Assembly: GCA_012295275.1 (NCBI GenBank)
Contig: CM022675.1
Coordinates: 10,293,182 to 10,357,181, forward strand
Source: Chrysomallon squamiferum
Lineage: Eukaryota; Mollusca; Gastropoda; Neomphalida; Peltospiridae
Reading direction: 5' to 3'
DNA: 64,000 nucleotides
Part shown: positions 1-24,890 of the stretch, piece by piece
Numbering within the stretch: the first letter of the stretch is position 1
How the letters are laid out: each line of letters begins with the position of its first letter
Program-made: the position numbers and the translations under genes
The notes under the pieces: generated by a model
What the model was told of the DNA's origin: nothing
Databases searched by the model: none
Seen by the model: the letters and a program-made list of their open reading frames with translations, nothing else

Positions 1-67
1 AATATGAATATTCATGATTAAGTAATGAATATTAATGTTATGAAAATGGGTACAGGCCAGGACTTAC

Positions 68-232
68 AGGGTCTGGAGATTCACAAACTGCTGATGTCTG
101 CCTGGTCTGTTCACCTCTCACTCGATTCATCATCATCATCAACATCAGCTCCAGTGTTGACAGCCAATAACTGTAACCATTCTGTGATGCTGTGCTGCAC
201 ACATTGTTGATGTTGCAGAACATAAAAACATG
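68..232 (-). pseudogene. Collagen IV NC1 (C4) half-domain exon, divergent or decayed
   Basis: Read on the minus strand, the frame gives [20 protein letters not shown] followed by WLST. This matches the conserved FCNINxVCxxASRNxYSYWLST core of a type IV collagen NC1 domain, the C-terminal trimerising domain of basement-membrane collagen. A later AVCES matches the CAVCEAP block, but the Cys before it is missing and the stretch between the two blocks (normally ending FISRC) is shortened. A GTAAGT donor follows the frame at about 67, so the domain would continue off the left edge. No clear AG acceptor sits at the upstream side. What I see is an NC1 core with altered residues. Whether it is a divergent working exon or a relic is inference, and the damaged Gly-X-Y exon upstream favours a relic. 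Confidence 0.55.
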
Positions 233-682
233 ATTGTAAATCTTTTCAAACAGCTGACAGCAGTACCTGCAGTGTAATTTTAATTTTTTATTGTTAATTA
301 GAATTCTCTTTCGGTGTTTTTGTAAAACCTAAACCATCTTCTCATTCAATAATTTTTTATCTTGAGAAAAGCTAAAATTATAAATAAGTTTGAGATTGAA
401 ATGAATTTAAAGAAAAATAGATTTTAGTTTATTTATTTAGTATATCCTAAAAAGTCGATGCCTTTATTCCAATTTTCAGTTTTGATAACATTAGAACATG
501 AAACTAAATCATAAGTTCAATAACTTAAGACAGCGCAATAGAAAGAAAAAATATTTCATTCAGTCAACTACAGAAATCCTGTCCATGTTCTCTAAAGAAA
601 CCCATCACAAAAACAAGTGAGTAGTCACCTTCATCTTGTATGTTCCTGCAGTTTTCTACTCTACACACCTAGAAACAAGAAA

Positions 683-833
683 CCAAGATATGGATTACCA
701 GAAACACCAGGAGACCAGGAACAGAATCATTACCATGAAGTCCTTGAACACTGGGTGCAACAGGATCTCCATGGATACCAAGTTCTCCAAGATAACCAGC
801 TTCACCTTTTCTACCTGATATAAAGTCACAACC
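683..833 (-). pseudogene. Decayed collagen Gly-X-Y exon
   Basis: On the minus strand, after a possible acceptor ending ATATCAG near 821, the frame reads as Gly-X-Y triplets: GRK GEA GYL GEL GIH GDP, then VAP, SVQ, GLH, GND, SVP. Three glycines are replaced by Val or Ser, and the periodicity then continues (GVS GNP) only after a one-base frame shift. Glycine at every third residue is obligatory in a collagen triple helix, so this exon looks degenerate. It has the same orientation as the NC1 fragment at the left edge and probably belonged to the same type IV collagen-like gene. Confidence 0.5.
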
Positions 834-1405
834 TGTATCAGAGAAAAACACAATTTTATTATTCAGGTATTAATTAACTGGGTAGTTTTTTCCAGGTGAA
901 AAGGGTAACCATGGAAATCTAGATCAACTGATTTTCACATTCTGTTCTCACACATACTTCTTTCCTCTATTTTTGTTTACTTTACAAAAAAAATGCTTCA
1001 TGACAAAAATTATAAATAAATCCTAGGTTATTGTAATTATTATTACAAACATTTTAAAAACAAATATGTTTTTTAGACTTCTCCTGAAAAGACACACTAT
1101 GAAAAATGATTCATAACCTGAAAGGTTAGAAATAAAAATGGTGTTAAATATATTTTTTCAAGTAACAAATTATCAGATAATGATAAAGATTAGAACTATT
1201 AATAAAGTGTCACTTCCTGGACCACAGAAATATTAAAAACTCATATTTAAATAATCAAGAGCACTGACTTTTATCCCTTTGTAGATTGTGGTAAATAATG
1301 AAAGTTTTGATTTGATTTCTTATGCATGAAGAAGACTGGAACAGATGTATGAAAAAAAAAAGGTTAGCACATGTTTCAAATCAAAGCTAAACTAATTAAA
1401 CCTAC

Positions 1406-1529
1406 CCTTGAGTAGCCATATTTAACTTCTGCTTTTTGAAGGTTGCTTCCTGGCTGATTGTGGGTGGGAAGTAAAATGATCTGCTGGTCATCGGTCAGGA
1501 AATAACTGTCCAGTCTTATCAACAAAATG
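1406..1529 (-). CDS. Candidate internal exon, unrecognised product
   Basis: A minus-strand block lies between a good acceptor (ATTTCAG) and a GTAGGT donor. One frame is open for all 41 codons (starts ILLIRLDSYF, ends KYGYSR). Base composition is less AT-rich than the surroundings. I do not recognise the peptide. It lies between the collagen-like fragments, in the same orientation, so it may belong to that gene, but the reading phase cannot be checked against a neighbour. Confidence 0.3.
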
Positions 1530-1950
1530 CTGAAATGTAAAAAAAGGTAGTTGGATGTTATTTTTAAATAAATATTTTCCCTTCAACATGTATGTCTGTA
1601 TATATCTATCTATACTTACTATACCCAGTTTAGAGTCATGTAATTCAAACTAAATTTACTCTGGCAATAATAACTATTTCAATCATTTATAAATATATGT
1701 TTTGTAAATAGAAGATTCAATATTATATACCTTGCAATTTTGTATTTAAGGCTGTAACACGTTTGTTTTAAACTAATACTGGATCTTAATCAAATACTAT
1801 TTTTTCATATTTCTATTATCTGTTTTTGTTGTTGTTGTTTTTTTATTACAAATTAAAGAAATTTAAAACGACAGTTATGTTGTCCAATAACTGGTCCAAT
1901 GAAGCTCTAATATGTTCAGTTCTGTGGTTGGAGAATTTCAAAATTCTTAC

Positions 1951-2074
1951 CTTTGTACAAACATATCTATTTGAGTTAATTTTCAGTGGATTCAGCTGTT
2001 CCTATCTCTTGTGGCCTTCCACATAAACTTGATAAAATGATCCACATGAGGTATTTTTGTAACTTTGATTCAGC
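1951..2074 (-). pseudogene. Possible NC1 N-terminal segment with one stop
   Basis: Minus strand, between acceptor TGTTTCAG and donor GTAAGAATT, 124 nt. One frame reads NTSCGSFYQVYVEGHKR, then TAG, then 17 more open codons to the donor. The YVEG segment resembles the GYSLLYVEGNEKAH part of a collagen IV NC1 domain. With a single stop and weak similarity, this fits a decayed collagen exon. It could also be a chance open stretch. Confidence 0.3.
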
Positions 2075-2312
2075 CTGAAACAGAGAAAATATATGATGAA
2101 GAGATAAACAAGAATCAAGAAAAACATTTAGTTACAGATAAGTTGTTAAAAAATAAGAAAAGAAAGAAATAATGATATATTCAAGAATAATAAATACCAA
2201 ATAATAATAATAACAACAACAACAACAACAACAATAATAATAATAACTAAATCTTAATTTTCAGTGATTAACTCTGAATTTTTTTTAAAACTTGAGCAAT
2301 AACAGATTAGAA

Positions 2313-2540
2313 TATTACTGTAAAAACATACATGTATATAAAATTTCTTCACAGACTGAGTCAATAGTGTATTACTGTAAAAACATACATGTATATAAAA
2401 TTTCTTCATAGACTGAGTCAACAGAGTATTACTATAAAAACATACATGTATATAAAATTTCTTCATAGACTGAGTCAACAGTGTATTACTATAAAAACAT
2501 ACATGTATATAAAATTTCTTCACAGACTGAGTCAAGAGGC
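2313..2540. repeat. 57-bp tandem array, 4 copies
   Basis: Units beginning TATTACTGTAAAAACATAC start at 2313, 2370, 2427 and 2484, a period of exactly 57 bp. Because 57 is 19 codons, frames stay open across the array on both strands and give repetitive ORFs (for example HVCFYSNTLL on the minus strand). These are repeat artefacts rather than genes. Each unit contains TTTCTTCACAG or TTTCTTCATAG, which looks like a 3' splice site on the plus strand. Confidence 0.9.
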
Positions 2541-3267
2541 CTGTACTCTTTTCAACCCAATCTGTTATGACATTTCTCTTAGTTTTTATCTAGCTTTGCC
2601 TAAAAATGTGGCTTTCCAATTACCAAAAAATATATTTGTTTTATATTCTTTGTAGTTATTTCATGTTCTTGTTATTTTTGTTGTTGTATTATTATTATTA
2701 TTTTTTTTTAATATAGATATATATATCTTAACAAAAATTATGAATTTGAACATGGATATGAAAATAGTAAATATGAATATAGCAATTATGAATATAGCTG
2801 ATACTAATATAGTATTTAGCTCTGTATTATTTATTTGCATTCCAAATTTTTACTGTTATAATATTAGAATAATCAGTATTGTCATGACATAATAGTTATA
2901 TTCATTGATTAATGTTAAATTAATCTAACTGGCACACATTTCACCTTACAAAAAAAAAGTTAATAATAATATTAAACAAAATAATAATAAAAAAATAATA
3001 CATCTGTGAAGAACACAAAAAGAATAAATGTAAAGAACCAATATCACATATGTAAAACACACACACATAAAAAAAGAATGAAACCAGATAACTATTACAT
3101 TATCTCATTTTTATTTAAGACAAATCAAGGTAAAAATGTCCTATGAACAAATGACAAGGATGACTAGAAGATTCAGTCACCCAGTCACACATTTAATAAT
3201 ACACAAATGTATCAGAAATAGATTAGTGTATCTGTCACTGTTTACTGCAGAACACCTAGAGATCTCT

Positions 3268-3487
3268 TGTGGAACCCCAGTTGAGAATCATCGACAGATC
3301 TAACAACTTACTCAGTCTGTGAGGAGTTTTTCTTCACACAGTGTGTCATAATAAAAATAAAAATGTCAGTGCTTGTGGAATTCCAGTTGAGAATCACCCA
3401 TTTAGTTTGCACTAGATGCAACAACTTACTCAGTCTGTGAGGAGTTTTTCTTCACACAGTGTGTCATAATGAAAATGAAAATGTCAG
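3268..3487. repeat. ~110-bp tandem duplication
   Basis: Two adjacent copies share TTGTGGAA, CCAGTTGAGAATCA and the block CAACTTACTCAGTCTGTGAG through CACAGTGTGTCATAAT. They differ by small indels between those blocks. No gene was recognised here. Confidence 0.85.
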
Positions 3488-3915
3488 CCCAGGAGCATGT
3501 TGACATTTTGTTTGAGAAACTTGAACACACTGAAATATCAGGTGACTAAAGACAAAAGTCTCTGATCTTTGCCAAGGTTTGGAGAGACACATTTCGTTGT
3601 TTTACTTACTTGAATCATTACTTCACAATTAAAATGATTTCTAACTCAGTAAATTAATCACTAAGTCTCATTTTAGAAACATTGTTTACTTTGTTTATTA
3701 CTGGGAGGTTTCACTCTAAAGTTTGTTTCTCAAACACTACACAATGTGAGGCATCTATTTTTACAGGTTTAAGAAATCCATGGAATAAATTTTTAATATT
3801 TTTCTAATCCTGAATATTAATTTACTGATTGCTCTACCAACAAATCAACAGTGTGGCAATTCCCAGAAAACAATATACTACCACTTTGCAGCTGTCATGT
3901 TATGTTATTAGGAAA

Positions 3916-4457
3916 ACATGCATACATACATACATACATACATACATACATACATACATACATACATACATACATACATACATACATACATACATACATA
4001 CATACATACATACATACATACATACATACATACATACATACATACATACATACATACATACATACATACATACATACATACATACATACATACATACATA
4101 CACAAATACATACATACATACATACATACATACATACAGTATACATACATACATACATACATACATACATACATGATACATACATACATACATACATACA
4201 TACATACATACATACATACATACATACATACATACATACATACATACATACATACATACATACATACATACATACATACATACACATACATACATACATA
4301 CATACATACATACATACATACATACATACATACATACATACATACATACATACATACATACATACATACATACGTAGTATATATACATACATACAAACGT
4401 ACATATATACATAGATACATACATACATACACACATACATACATACATACATACACA

Positions 4458-4488
<31 letters not shown>

Positions 4489-4567
4489 CATACATACATA
4501 CATACATACATACATACATACATACATAGGTACATACATACATACATACATATATATATATATATAT
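3916..4567. repeat. (CATA)n microsatellite, ~640 bp
   Basis: An almost uninterrupted CATA tetranucleotide tract with scattered variant units (CACA, CAGTA, TACGTAGTATA), ending in (TA)n. It produces long meaningless ORFs such as repeated HTYI or YVCM on both strands. Interruptions cluster at 4100-4175, 4280 and 4372-4440, so the tract is old enough to have picked up point changes. Confidence 0.97.
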
Positions 4568-6320
4568 CTGACTAATCATTTGAAAGTCCTGACCTGCTAA
4601 CATTAATCTATTATATCAAAACATTACTGATCTATGTGCTGTCTACTTCTGATTTCGAGTGAAAATTCCACAGCAAAAGAATGTATACATATCAGCTATG
4701 TCTCTGCAGGAACTCAATTTTAGAAGTAGTTTCACTTGTTAAACAATGGCAGTAATTTGCATGTAATTAGACCACAGTGTGAGAAGAAATGATCTCACTT
4801 CTTTGAAGGATTAATAAACAATGATCCCATGTCTTGTAATAATATCTGCAGCTAGATGAATGAGACTATTTTCAGTCTGGTCTGATACTTAAGTAAATTC
4901 ACTCATTTACATTTAGTGTGAAAAGTAGAATCTGCATAAATACATGTGAGCACATTTTGTGTTGTTTATTGCATTCATAATGGTCAGAGTGATATAAAAG
5001 ATGACAATGCATTTTAAAGTGAAATTAATAGAAGAGATTTCATCAGATCCATTGTGCAAACAAAAAGATAAGTCATTTAATACAGAAAAACAGAGACTAG
5101 CTGTCATTCTATAACATAATGTCTATCACCAGACAGTGTGCAAAACCAAGATTTTGGCAGAGAGAAAATGAATAAATACTAGCAAGTTAACAAAACCTGA
5201 ACTGATGGTTGTTTCAATGCTTTCAGTGGGAAACAAACAACATATCATCCATTTGCAATCTGATTTTTTTATTTTTTTATATACAACATGAGAAAAATAG
5301 AAAGTTTTTTGTTAAAGCTTTGTTAGGAGAGTACTGTGTTTATGTCTCGTGTTACAAGTTATCTTACACTTTGATGTAATTTAACACATACATTTTATTT
5401 GTAAACAGTGAATCAAACTGATCTTCCTTTTGTGGCATTAAATTTAAAACAGTATTTATGTTAATGTTACAAAGCCACATTTACTAATAAACTTTGTCTT
5501 TCTTGTTTCTAGAAAATTCAGTGAAAACACTTTAACTGATTTTAAAATCCTGGTATTATATATTCAGACTGAACTAATAAAAAATTACTGATAACACTGC
5601 TTACATTTACTCTTTTCTAAATAAACAAAGCTAAGCAAGACTTTATCATTCAAGAACTGTTAATAAAAACTATAAATGAAAATATTTAAAAAAATGACTC
5701 ATAATTAAATCAAATGAGAAATACAAAGTTTAATCATTTTTAACATCTGTGATTAGTGATTACTATTCATTTTTATGTCAAATCTTTTTTCTTTGAGCTC
5801 AAGAATAAAACTTTAAAAAGAAATTTATGTCAATATTAAGTTTAAAACAAACATTTGTTAAAGAAAACCAACAGTTATCTGCATTTCAGAATTTGAACAA
5901 ATAATAAAAAATGTATTTAGTGACTTGCTTTGAAAACAAACTTTGTCTGTCATCTACAAAGTCTTTCCACAAAGTAATTTTACAGATTATAATAATACTA
6001 CATTATTAGTATTTTAATACTACTACTACTACTGCTACTACTACTATTACTACTAATACTACTAATAATAATTATAATAATAATGAGAACAGGCACTTGC
6101 ATAATTCTAATATTAATCATGATATAATAGTAGTACTTTCTGTTTACAGTATAAGTAAGAATAAAATAATAACAAGAAAGTGTAGTTAAACTTTTAAAAT
6201 AATAAGAACAACAAGAAATTGAAAAAATAAAATTTTAAATTATCAAAAATGATATTAAAAGACTGAGTCCACAACAGAAATTCATGTCTTAATAAAACTG
6301 AGACAGTGAGAGAGAGAAAG
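4568..6320. other. Non-coding stretch, nothing recognised
   Basis: AT-rich sequence between the CATA tract and the EGF exons, holding CTA/ATT trinucleotide runs (6010-6080). I see no exon with convincing splice sites and a recognisable product on either strand. Confidence 0.6.
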
Positions 6321-6325
6321 AGAGT

Positions 6326-6364
6326 GGAAGGAAGGAAGGAAGGAAGGAAGGAAGGAAGGAAGGA
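6326..6364. repeat. (GGAA)n microsatellite
   Basis: About ten GGAA units preceded by a GAGA-rich stretch and followed by imperfect copies. Confidence 0.9.
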
Positions 6365-6568
6365 AAGGAAAGAAAGGAAAGACAGGCAATGACAGAAAAC
6401 AGAGGTATAACAGAGAAAAAATGAAAAATTAAGATAGTAAAATTAAAAATAACATTCAAATGAATTAATATAGTGATCTGAATATTATGTCTGTGAACAC
6501 ATTTTAGAAGGAATAAATGCATTTTAGCACATATAACAACAACATAAATAAAGAAATAATAATTTTAC

Positions 6569-18071
<11,503 letters not shown>

Positions 18072-18530
18072 TTTGGTGACGGTTTCTCAAAAATGTATCC
18101 TTAAGGTAAAAAAATCCAAATTGAGTTAAACTGTTGATAAAGCACTAAAACCAGAACGTGGTTTCTTCTTAATATTACTAAATCTATTAATTAATAGCTC
18201 AATATATATATATATTATTTAAACTTTTGAATTGCGAAACACAAATGACATCATATAGTTTAATCCATAGGCGCTGGCATAAAAAAAAACAGCTCAGTCA
18301 GAACAGGATACACATTTTATAAATGTTTAAATTTCAAAGGTTAACGAAAACCCGTATAACTTTAACATCCAGGTAAATGAAATGACATCACCACGACCGA
18401 GCGAACCCATGTCTCTTAGGGGTAAATCTCTAAACCACTTAAAAAACACCCAAACACACCCTGGTTTCCAACGCAACGAAATTTTATCGCGTCGCATCAT
18501 AAGTATTACGTCTGCTTATATTACATAATG
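18072..18530 (-). promoter_or_regulatory. Upstream region of the EGF-repeat gene
   Basis: The first exon's ATG is at 18071 and upstream sequence on the minus strand should hold its promoter. CpG frequency rises at 18350-18530. No TATA box or other element can be placed with confidence. Confidence 0.3.
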
Positions 18531-19579
18531 TTAGCTTCGTTACAAAATCTGTCGGTTGTTTGTGGCTGGTTCGGGACATTCAGTGCAGACAAAGCAATTC
18601 CACCTGCTGTCTCTAACGATAATGTCGTTCTCTCAAACGAAATGCGATATTTTATCGAACGTTCGTCCCACTACGGCTCAGTAAAAAAAATGATAACGAC
18701 AAACGAAGCCCTGCATAGCTGCAATGCAGTCAGCGTCCTTATTCAAACAGGTAACGCCCGAACGTCGTCCCGCCTCTCAAGTCTAAATGTGAAACAATTC
18801 CTGACAGACTGAGCGTAATGTATCATTAGAATAATATAGTCGCTCTGCTTTTGTTTTTCTTTTGTTGAATGTCTTCTTTTTGTTTTCGTCTTTTTTTTTT
18901 TTTTTTTGTGATAGGGAGTGTATGTCGTTTTTCTTTTGTTACACCACTATTACTACTACTTCTACAGCTTCTGCTACCACTATTACTAGAATAATTACAA
19001 CAACAAATACAACTAGTAGTAATGGTGGTGCTGATACTGTTATTACTTATACAGTCAGTCCTCTGATGCTGCTACTACTACTACTGTAAATACTCTTACT
19101 GCCTGTTACAGTCAAACTTTCTTATTAGATAGAGGATGGTACTGACTAACTTGTGTGCATATATGTATTTTAGGACTAAAAATTATCTTTCTTATGTACG
19201 TATGATCAGACCCTGCACATAGACAATATTCGGGAACGCTCTGTCACAGGAGGCCAAAGTCCAGTCACGACCTCACAAACCCCGTCAGATGTGTGTATGT
19301 ATATATGTATGTATGTATGTTTGTTTGTTTGTATGTATGTATGTGTGTGTATGTGTATGTGTATGCGTATGTGTTTATGTGCATTCGTGTGTGTATGCGT
19401 GTGTTTGTGTGTATGTGTGTGTGTGTTTTGTGTGTGTGAGTATATATGTATGTATTTATGTATGAATGTACTAACGTATGTATGTATCTATATATCTATG
19501 TACGTATGTTTGTATGTGCTATATTTAAATGTGTTTGTATCTATCTGACTGTCCTTCTATCTATCTATGTATATATAAA

Positions 19580-19581
<2 letters not shown>

Positions 19582-19674
<93 letters not shown>

Positions 19675-19683
19675 CCTCCCTCC
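19582..19683. repeat. (CT)n microsatellite
   Basis: About 45 CT units grading into CCCT units at the right end. Confidence 0.97.
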
Positions 19684-20058
19684 CCTCCCTCCCTCTCTCC
19701 CTAACATCCACTGACAACGACACAGTGTACTACATCAATCACGTTGACATTTTCTGTTTTTCAAAACTGACCTCTCGGTCATTTACTCTTCATATTACTA
19801 ATATCTGATGACAGTATAAACAATTTTATGTTTTCTTACGAATCTTTCAAAACATGCCACGGCTGCATCAAGCAGTCCTCTCAGAAATGAATGTGAATGT
19901 TACAGCGTCCTGGGATAAGAAAAATGCCAACATTCCACAATCATAATCAAACGCCAAAATGCATCTGTGAAAAACGTTCTTGCAACAGTACGTTTTTGTT
20001 TTTGTTTTATTTTATTTTATTTTATTTTATTTTATTTATTTATTTATTTATTTATTTT

Positions 20059-20089
<31 letters not shown>

Positions 20090-20508
20090 TATGTATATAT
20101 GTATATATTTATTTAGTTAGTTATTTGTTATTATTATTATTACTAAACCAATATTTTATTTTTCTTTATACTAGAAATTTATTATAACTTGAAACATATA
20201 TGCTATTCAATTACATTTTCTGAAGTCGTGGATTTGCTCCATTAAATCACTGATCATCGTGTTAGTGTTTGTGTTGTTCCTTTATCTTTTATTTACCATA
20301 TGAATAATGCAAAATAGATGATTAATACATGACTCAGGTTAAACATTAGAACAAAACGTGACAGGGAATTTGTAACCGCGCGTTCCATCTCCCACTTCAA
20401 TTTGAAACAGTCTTTTGAAATCACGATAAAACGAAAGATGTGTATAAATTATACAAAGTGCGTGAATTATATTGTCTCATTTCTTCTGATGTTTGAGCGC
20501 GCGCGCAC

Positions 20509-20543
<35 letters not shown>

Positions 20544-20848
20544 GCGTGCTGTCCTGTGATAGTGCTTTATAATATTTACTAAACGTAGCTAAGTATTTCG
20601 AAGTAGAATTTGTATCTTCGTATAAATTTCTATCACTGATATTTCTAATTCGTATATAGCTTCCTTTTACGGGTCGTATAACATAACTGTTGTCTTTGGT
20701 GGTTTTAACTGATAGCCTATATAACGTAAAACAAACATAGAAAAAAACCTGTTACTTTTTGTTTTTATATAGGCTATTTCTTTGTTTCTTTTCTCACGTC
20801 CTTTTTCTGTTTGTAATAAATTATTTTAATTTCTATCTTCTTCGATTG

Positions 20849-20981
<133 letters not shown>

Positions 20982-22079
20982 ACTCAAACTCTGTAACCCT
21001 CTCTCCCATATGTACATAGGGAACAATGTTTGATCAGCTGTCAGTATCTTGTAAAATGTTTATAACAACGTATGTTGTTGTAATCAACGTGTGCAGGTAT
21101 ACAGAGATAAGATAGTCATGCTTGTTTAGACAAACCCAGTCAAGCGGGGCGCTTATCATCCAAAAGGACAATTCTATCTTTTTCATTCAAACAGTCTGAT
21201 AAGATCAGAACTTGACATTTAAAAAAAAAAAAATTTTTTTTTAAAAGAAAACAAAATATTCTTAAGACAAATGGTTTATTTAAATATTTTAATTTAAATT
21301 ATATAAAAATAATGATTTAGGTGCAGTCAATTCATACCACCGTGGAATCAGTTAAATATTAATTTATGAACTTACCTTTGTTTACATATGCACACCACAG
21401 TCACACGTATACAAACACGCATATATTCACATATAAAAATCCACATGCATATACACACACACACACATAGACATATATGCAATACACTCACAGATATATG
21501 CACATACACACAAACACGCACACAAAAATACATAAATACATACATATATGCAACACACATACGTATACATATAATTTATAAGCATACATACATACAGACA
21601 TACTTACATGTATACATATATACATATAAAAATACAAACTTAACTACATACATATATACGTAGACGTAAACACGCATTAATTAATTAAATAATAATAATA
21701 ATATTCCTTTTTAATTCTTCTTTTCCGTCATTTTTATTGAAAGAAAGATGGAAGATCCTTGGTGATTGTTAAATAGGCTTACTAATTCAAACTGTTCAAA
21801 GACTAATATTTTATGTTTATTTTATGTTTATTTTTCTTTCATTTTCCAACCCCGACCCCTTATCTCATGAACCACGCCTCGGGTCACAATGCTGACCTCC
21901 TGCTTATAAATCACATGACCGTCTGGGAAAATAATTTGTTTTAATCCAGTAGAAGTAAATGAATCAGGCGTGGGTACAAGGACGGTCAAGGGGATTCGAC
22001 TTCCATTGTTCGTGTTGACTCTTGTTTCAGCGATTTGAAAAACACAGATTTTCTGCTTTAAATTCATAATCTTTAAAAT

Positions 22080-22116
<37 letters not shown>

Positions 22117-23180
22117 CTCTCGTATCTTCTAACACACCTATATGGTATATGACTTAAATATTTTTTTTACATGATTATCACATTTATTATATTACTTTTC
22201 AGTATATCTGTATTAATGTCGATCTTGCTGAATATTAAATAAATTATGAATATTTATTATCGTTACGTTATGTTAATGAATATGTTATGACACATACGGT
22301 TATATGTAATTTATTTACGCGTGTATGCGTCTACACATCTTTATATATAAATGATGGCTAAAAATAAATTTACGTAAAGTCACTCTTTAATTTTTTTTTT
22401 TTTTTTCAAGAACATTAATACTGAATACGCCATTTTTTTATTTTTTTTTTTTTTTTTTGTCCAGCCATTATAAAAGACAAAGAATAAATATTTAGTCAAA
22501 CTTGTTTTATTCTGAACTGCAGATGATAAACGCTGTAATAGGTTTTGCTGAATGATCTAATAATTGATCAGATATACGTGGGAGGAATTTCGTGAACATG
22601 GTACATCCTACTCTATCGTTTGCATAACAGAACTAGGGACGCAAAATGGCCATTATGCATTGCAAAGTGGGATATACAACATAAACCAATGACATCAGCA
22701 AGAACTACCAATTCCCATATTCATGGGCCATATTCATTAGGAGCAAGAATACTTTTGGATGTACTTTGCCTCTAATCCGCTGAGAAAAATAAATCCTCAG
22801 TTGACACTAAAATATAGTTCAGTATCTGCTGATACATGTATTTAGATAAAGATTTAACTTAATAAATGCTGTGTTTTTTATCTTACGTATGTGGGTAAAT
22901 GTTTACAATCGCAGCCAATTCCACCGATTTGACAGAGGTACTGCAACATTATACTTAAATAAAAATTAAAAGTAATATACCGTGTCTTTCTTTTGAGGTA
23001 CAGTGTTTTCATTTATTTTCTACGAAAAAAAAAAAAAAAAAACTGACATTGTTCATAGGAGCTAACTGAAGCACGATATCTTATAATCCTTTATTATTCA
23101 CTAGAAACAAATAAGATCAGTAAAATTATTTTAAAATACGCTTATCTTATAGGCTTACTTCATCATGGGCACTAATTTAA

Positions 23181-23225
<45 letters not shown>

Positions 23226-24383
23226 GAAAATATCAACATAAAAATAAACAAAATTCAAAAAAAATAATAATAATAATAATAATAATAATTAGAAAAACGT
23301 AAAATAATACAAGAAACATAAAGAAAACAATACAAAATGATTTGAGTATTTCTTTAATGATTCTATGTACCAGACATTACAAAGAAATCTGAAGTTTCAT
23401 GTACACCACTAAATAATATATATTAAGTAAAATGATCTAGAATATTGTATATCTATCTGTATGTATATGTGTGTATGTATAAAATGCATTTTAATAATAA
23501 CACATCAAAAAGTAAAATAGATAATCCTTTGAATTAACGATTAAAAAGTTTTAAATGTGTAAATAAACGGGGTGTATGTATGAAATACATAATCAAAATA
23601 TTTTTCTAAATAAGTCAGTATAAAGGTTTGAAAAAGTTTTTAAAATTACAAAATTAAGGGGTAAATATATATATATATATATTTTTGTTTTTTTTTAAAC
23701 TTACTTTTATACAAATGCATAGGTATGATTTATACATTTTTATAATTTTAGTATCATGAGTTATTTTTCTAAATAAAATATATTAAAAGAATAACCTCTC
23801 TATGCCATGGAAAATAATGTTTTTCAACATATAACAACAATACAGTGCATGTTTTCAGAAAATATGGAGTATAAAAGTCACATACACATTCAAAACAGCA
23901 ACTATTTAATACTATCTTAATTTTAGACCCATTATGAGTTTAGTTTTTAATCATTACAAAAAATCAGTTTTTATTTTCATTATCAGAATCTTCATTCATC
24001 CATAAAGCACCAGTGATTTATTTTTTATTTAACAAGCATCTCAAACTGTTATTATTCATCACCACCCATAATGCATCTCATTCTTTATTACCCATCATTC
24101 ACCTTGATTTCATTATTACTAATGCTGAACCTTTCTATTTTTGTTGTATTTCATCAGGCATTTATTTTTTTTTCTGTACTGTTTATCTGTGAGCATACAT
24201 CACATTACAAATATAGTTTAACTTTTAACATCTTTATCTTTTGCACTATCTGTTATCCTTTAACACAGAATTTATTACAGTTTGCAATATAATTTTCATC
24301 TTTTTAACACACATCACATTACAAACAGATGTTCAAGTTATTCTCTTTTAAGAATAGCAATGTAGATAATAATAATAATAATA

Positions 24384-24890
24384 ATAAATCAAAATAAAAT
24401 ACTTACTCTTGTCTGTACAAAAAGCCCATAAAGTCATGGGTTGTATCAATTTCTTGTTTTTTTAATCAGGTATAATTATGATGGTTTATTTAGGAAGGTC
24501 TGTTGTTGTTTTTTTATTGTTTTTTTATTTTAAGAATTTTGTTTCGGGTCTACAAAAAAATAAAATAAAGCAAACTAGCAGTAAAATTATGTGTATTTTA
24601 CTCATCTGCTGTTGTTTTTGTTTTGTAAAGATATGTTGTAACAACTAGGAAGCTGTCCTATGAAGACCTTTGAATGTTCAGTACAGACGTCACAAGGCTG
24701 GCAATAACAGGAAATACCCTAGAACTCACCACTGGCCAGTGAACCCACAGTATAACAAGACTGAGATAAGTGCACTATCATTTCATTGCCAGACATTAAG
24801 CCATATGTTTAACAAATACTTTATAAGTTGTTTTAACAGGCTAATTAAAAACCTATTTTTCCTACAAACCTCCCATTGCTAAAACATTAG
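24384..24890 (+). repeat. Dispersed ~0.5 kb repeat, copy 1
   Basis: Nearly the same sequence occurs in reverse orientation at 57264-57742. Shared landmarks are GTCTGTACAAAAAGCCCATA near the left side and a long, essentially identical core from GCAAACTAGCAGTAAAATTA to CAACTTATAAAGTATTTGTT (as read in copy 2). A 70-codon frame inside (from 24670) is kept in both copies but resembles no protein I know. No terminal inverted repeats, poly-A tail or target duplication is evident, so the class is unknown; a MITE- or SINE-like non-autonomous element is possible. Confidence 0.85.

Noticed and set aside
2254-2655. Repetitive ORFs resembling a repeat protein
   Set aside because: They exist only because the 57-bp unit is a multiple of three; no start context or splice sites.
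3829-4603. Several ORFs of 115-231 codons on both strands
   Set aside because: They are translations of the (CATA)n microsatellite and encode only HTYI/YVCM-type repeats.
18528-18812. 94-codon plus-strand ORF upstream of the EGF gene
   Set aside because: No recognised domain and no supporting signals; it lies in the less AT-rich promoter-side region where open frames arise by chance.
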